Below, piece by piece: positions 6,911 to 7,077 of a stretch of DNA of 7,077 nucleotides. The stretch is from contig NZ_CAJTUJ010000096.1 of the NCBI RefSeq assembly GCF_910579375.1, positions 1 to 7,077 of the forward strand, in the 5' to 3' direction. Below the pieces are notes generated by a model that saw nothing but the letters and a program-made list of their open reading frames with translations, searched no databases and was not told the origin of the DNA. Source of the stretch: an uncultured Rikenella sp. GTDB taxonomy: Bacteria; Bacteroidota; Bacteroidia; Bacteroidales; Rikenellaceae. Made by a program: the position numbers and the translations under genes. The first letter of the stretch is position 1. Each line of letters opens with the position of its first letter.

Positions 6911-7063
6911 GCGGTTCTACAAACCGCGCTACTCGCTCTCAGCCTACAACTGTTCGCCGCCAGCGGCGAGTGCAACGAACTCCGACGAGTTGCAATCCGC
7001 CGCGTGGGGTGGCGGCGGACTGCGCGGCTCAAAGAGCCGCAAAAGCTCGGCCCATTTCTGGGC
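6911..7063. repeat. Cluster of six further consecutive hairpins
   Basis: Stems follow one another closely. They are GCGGTT/AACCGC (6911-6927), TCGCCG/CGGCGA (6954-6969), and TGCAAC/GTTGCA (6971-6994, with AACTC/GAGTT as an alternative inner pairing). Next come TCCGCCGC/GCGGCGGA (6996-7019), GCGGCTC/GAGCCGC with an AAA loop (7024-7040), and GCCCA/TGGGC (7050-7063). All these stems are perfect, with loops of 3 to 12 bases. The stems differ in sequence, so this is not a simple repeat. It may be a structured RNA, a protein-binding or recombination site, or degraded repeat DNA. No T-run supports a terminator, and no gene is recognisable. Confidence 0.6.
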
Positions 7064-7077
7064 ACGACAACACCCCA

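Noticed and set aside
6667..7065. A 132-codon minus-strand open frame ending in VYSERQRN
   Set aside because: Its tail comes from reading the cassette-end repeat in reverse; another minus frame at the first repeat ends the same way. The rest runs through the hairpin cluster and is Arg/Pro/Ala-rich.

Overview
The window looks like chromosomal DNA from a fairly GC-rich gut-type Bacteroidota. The evidence is a single-chain SecD-SecF fusion, TAnnTTTG-type -7 promoter boxes without clear Shine-Dalgarno sites, a lipoprotein GH92 mannosidase, and fragments of the Fibrobacter-succinogenes-major-like (FISUMP, C-type-lectin-like) surface-protein family. An Alistipes/Rikenellaceae-like source is my best guess from GC content and gene style, but that is inference only.

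Layout: three intact genes lie on the minus strand. Read in the direction of transcription they are a GH92 exo-alpha-mannosidase lipoprotein (6185-3909), the SecDF membrane subunit of the Sec translocase (3794-810), and a small thioredoxin with a CQPC active site (646-278). They are probably separate transcription units. A TAnnTTTG box precedes secDF and another precedes the thioredoxin gene, and a strong intrinsic terminator sits just after secDF. SecDF and thioredoxin are housekeeping functions (protein export, thiol redox). The mannosidase is itself an exported lipoprotein that would use the Sec route, but nothing suggests a dedicated pathway linking the three.

The unusual part is the gene-free right end (6186-7077). 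On the plus strand it holds two tandem, promoterless C-terminal cassettes of a FISUMP/C-type-lectin-like protein. They align without gaps over 61 residues (32 identical by my count), are hypervariable between a constant scaffold, and both end in an identical 35-bp block that covers the last codons, the stop and 4 bases beyond. This looks like relics or silent donor cassettes of a variable surface protein. Next to them (6863-7063) is a run of seven short, mostly perfect hairpins. The left end (1-277) has no convincing gene but contains a 44-bp imperfect palindrome.

No RNA gene, CRISPR array, transposase, recombinase or reverse transcriptase was seen. The cassette array is the best candidate for something not yet described, but the expressed partner gene, if one exists, is outside the window.
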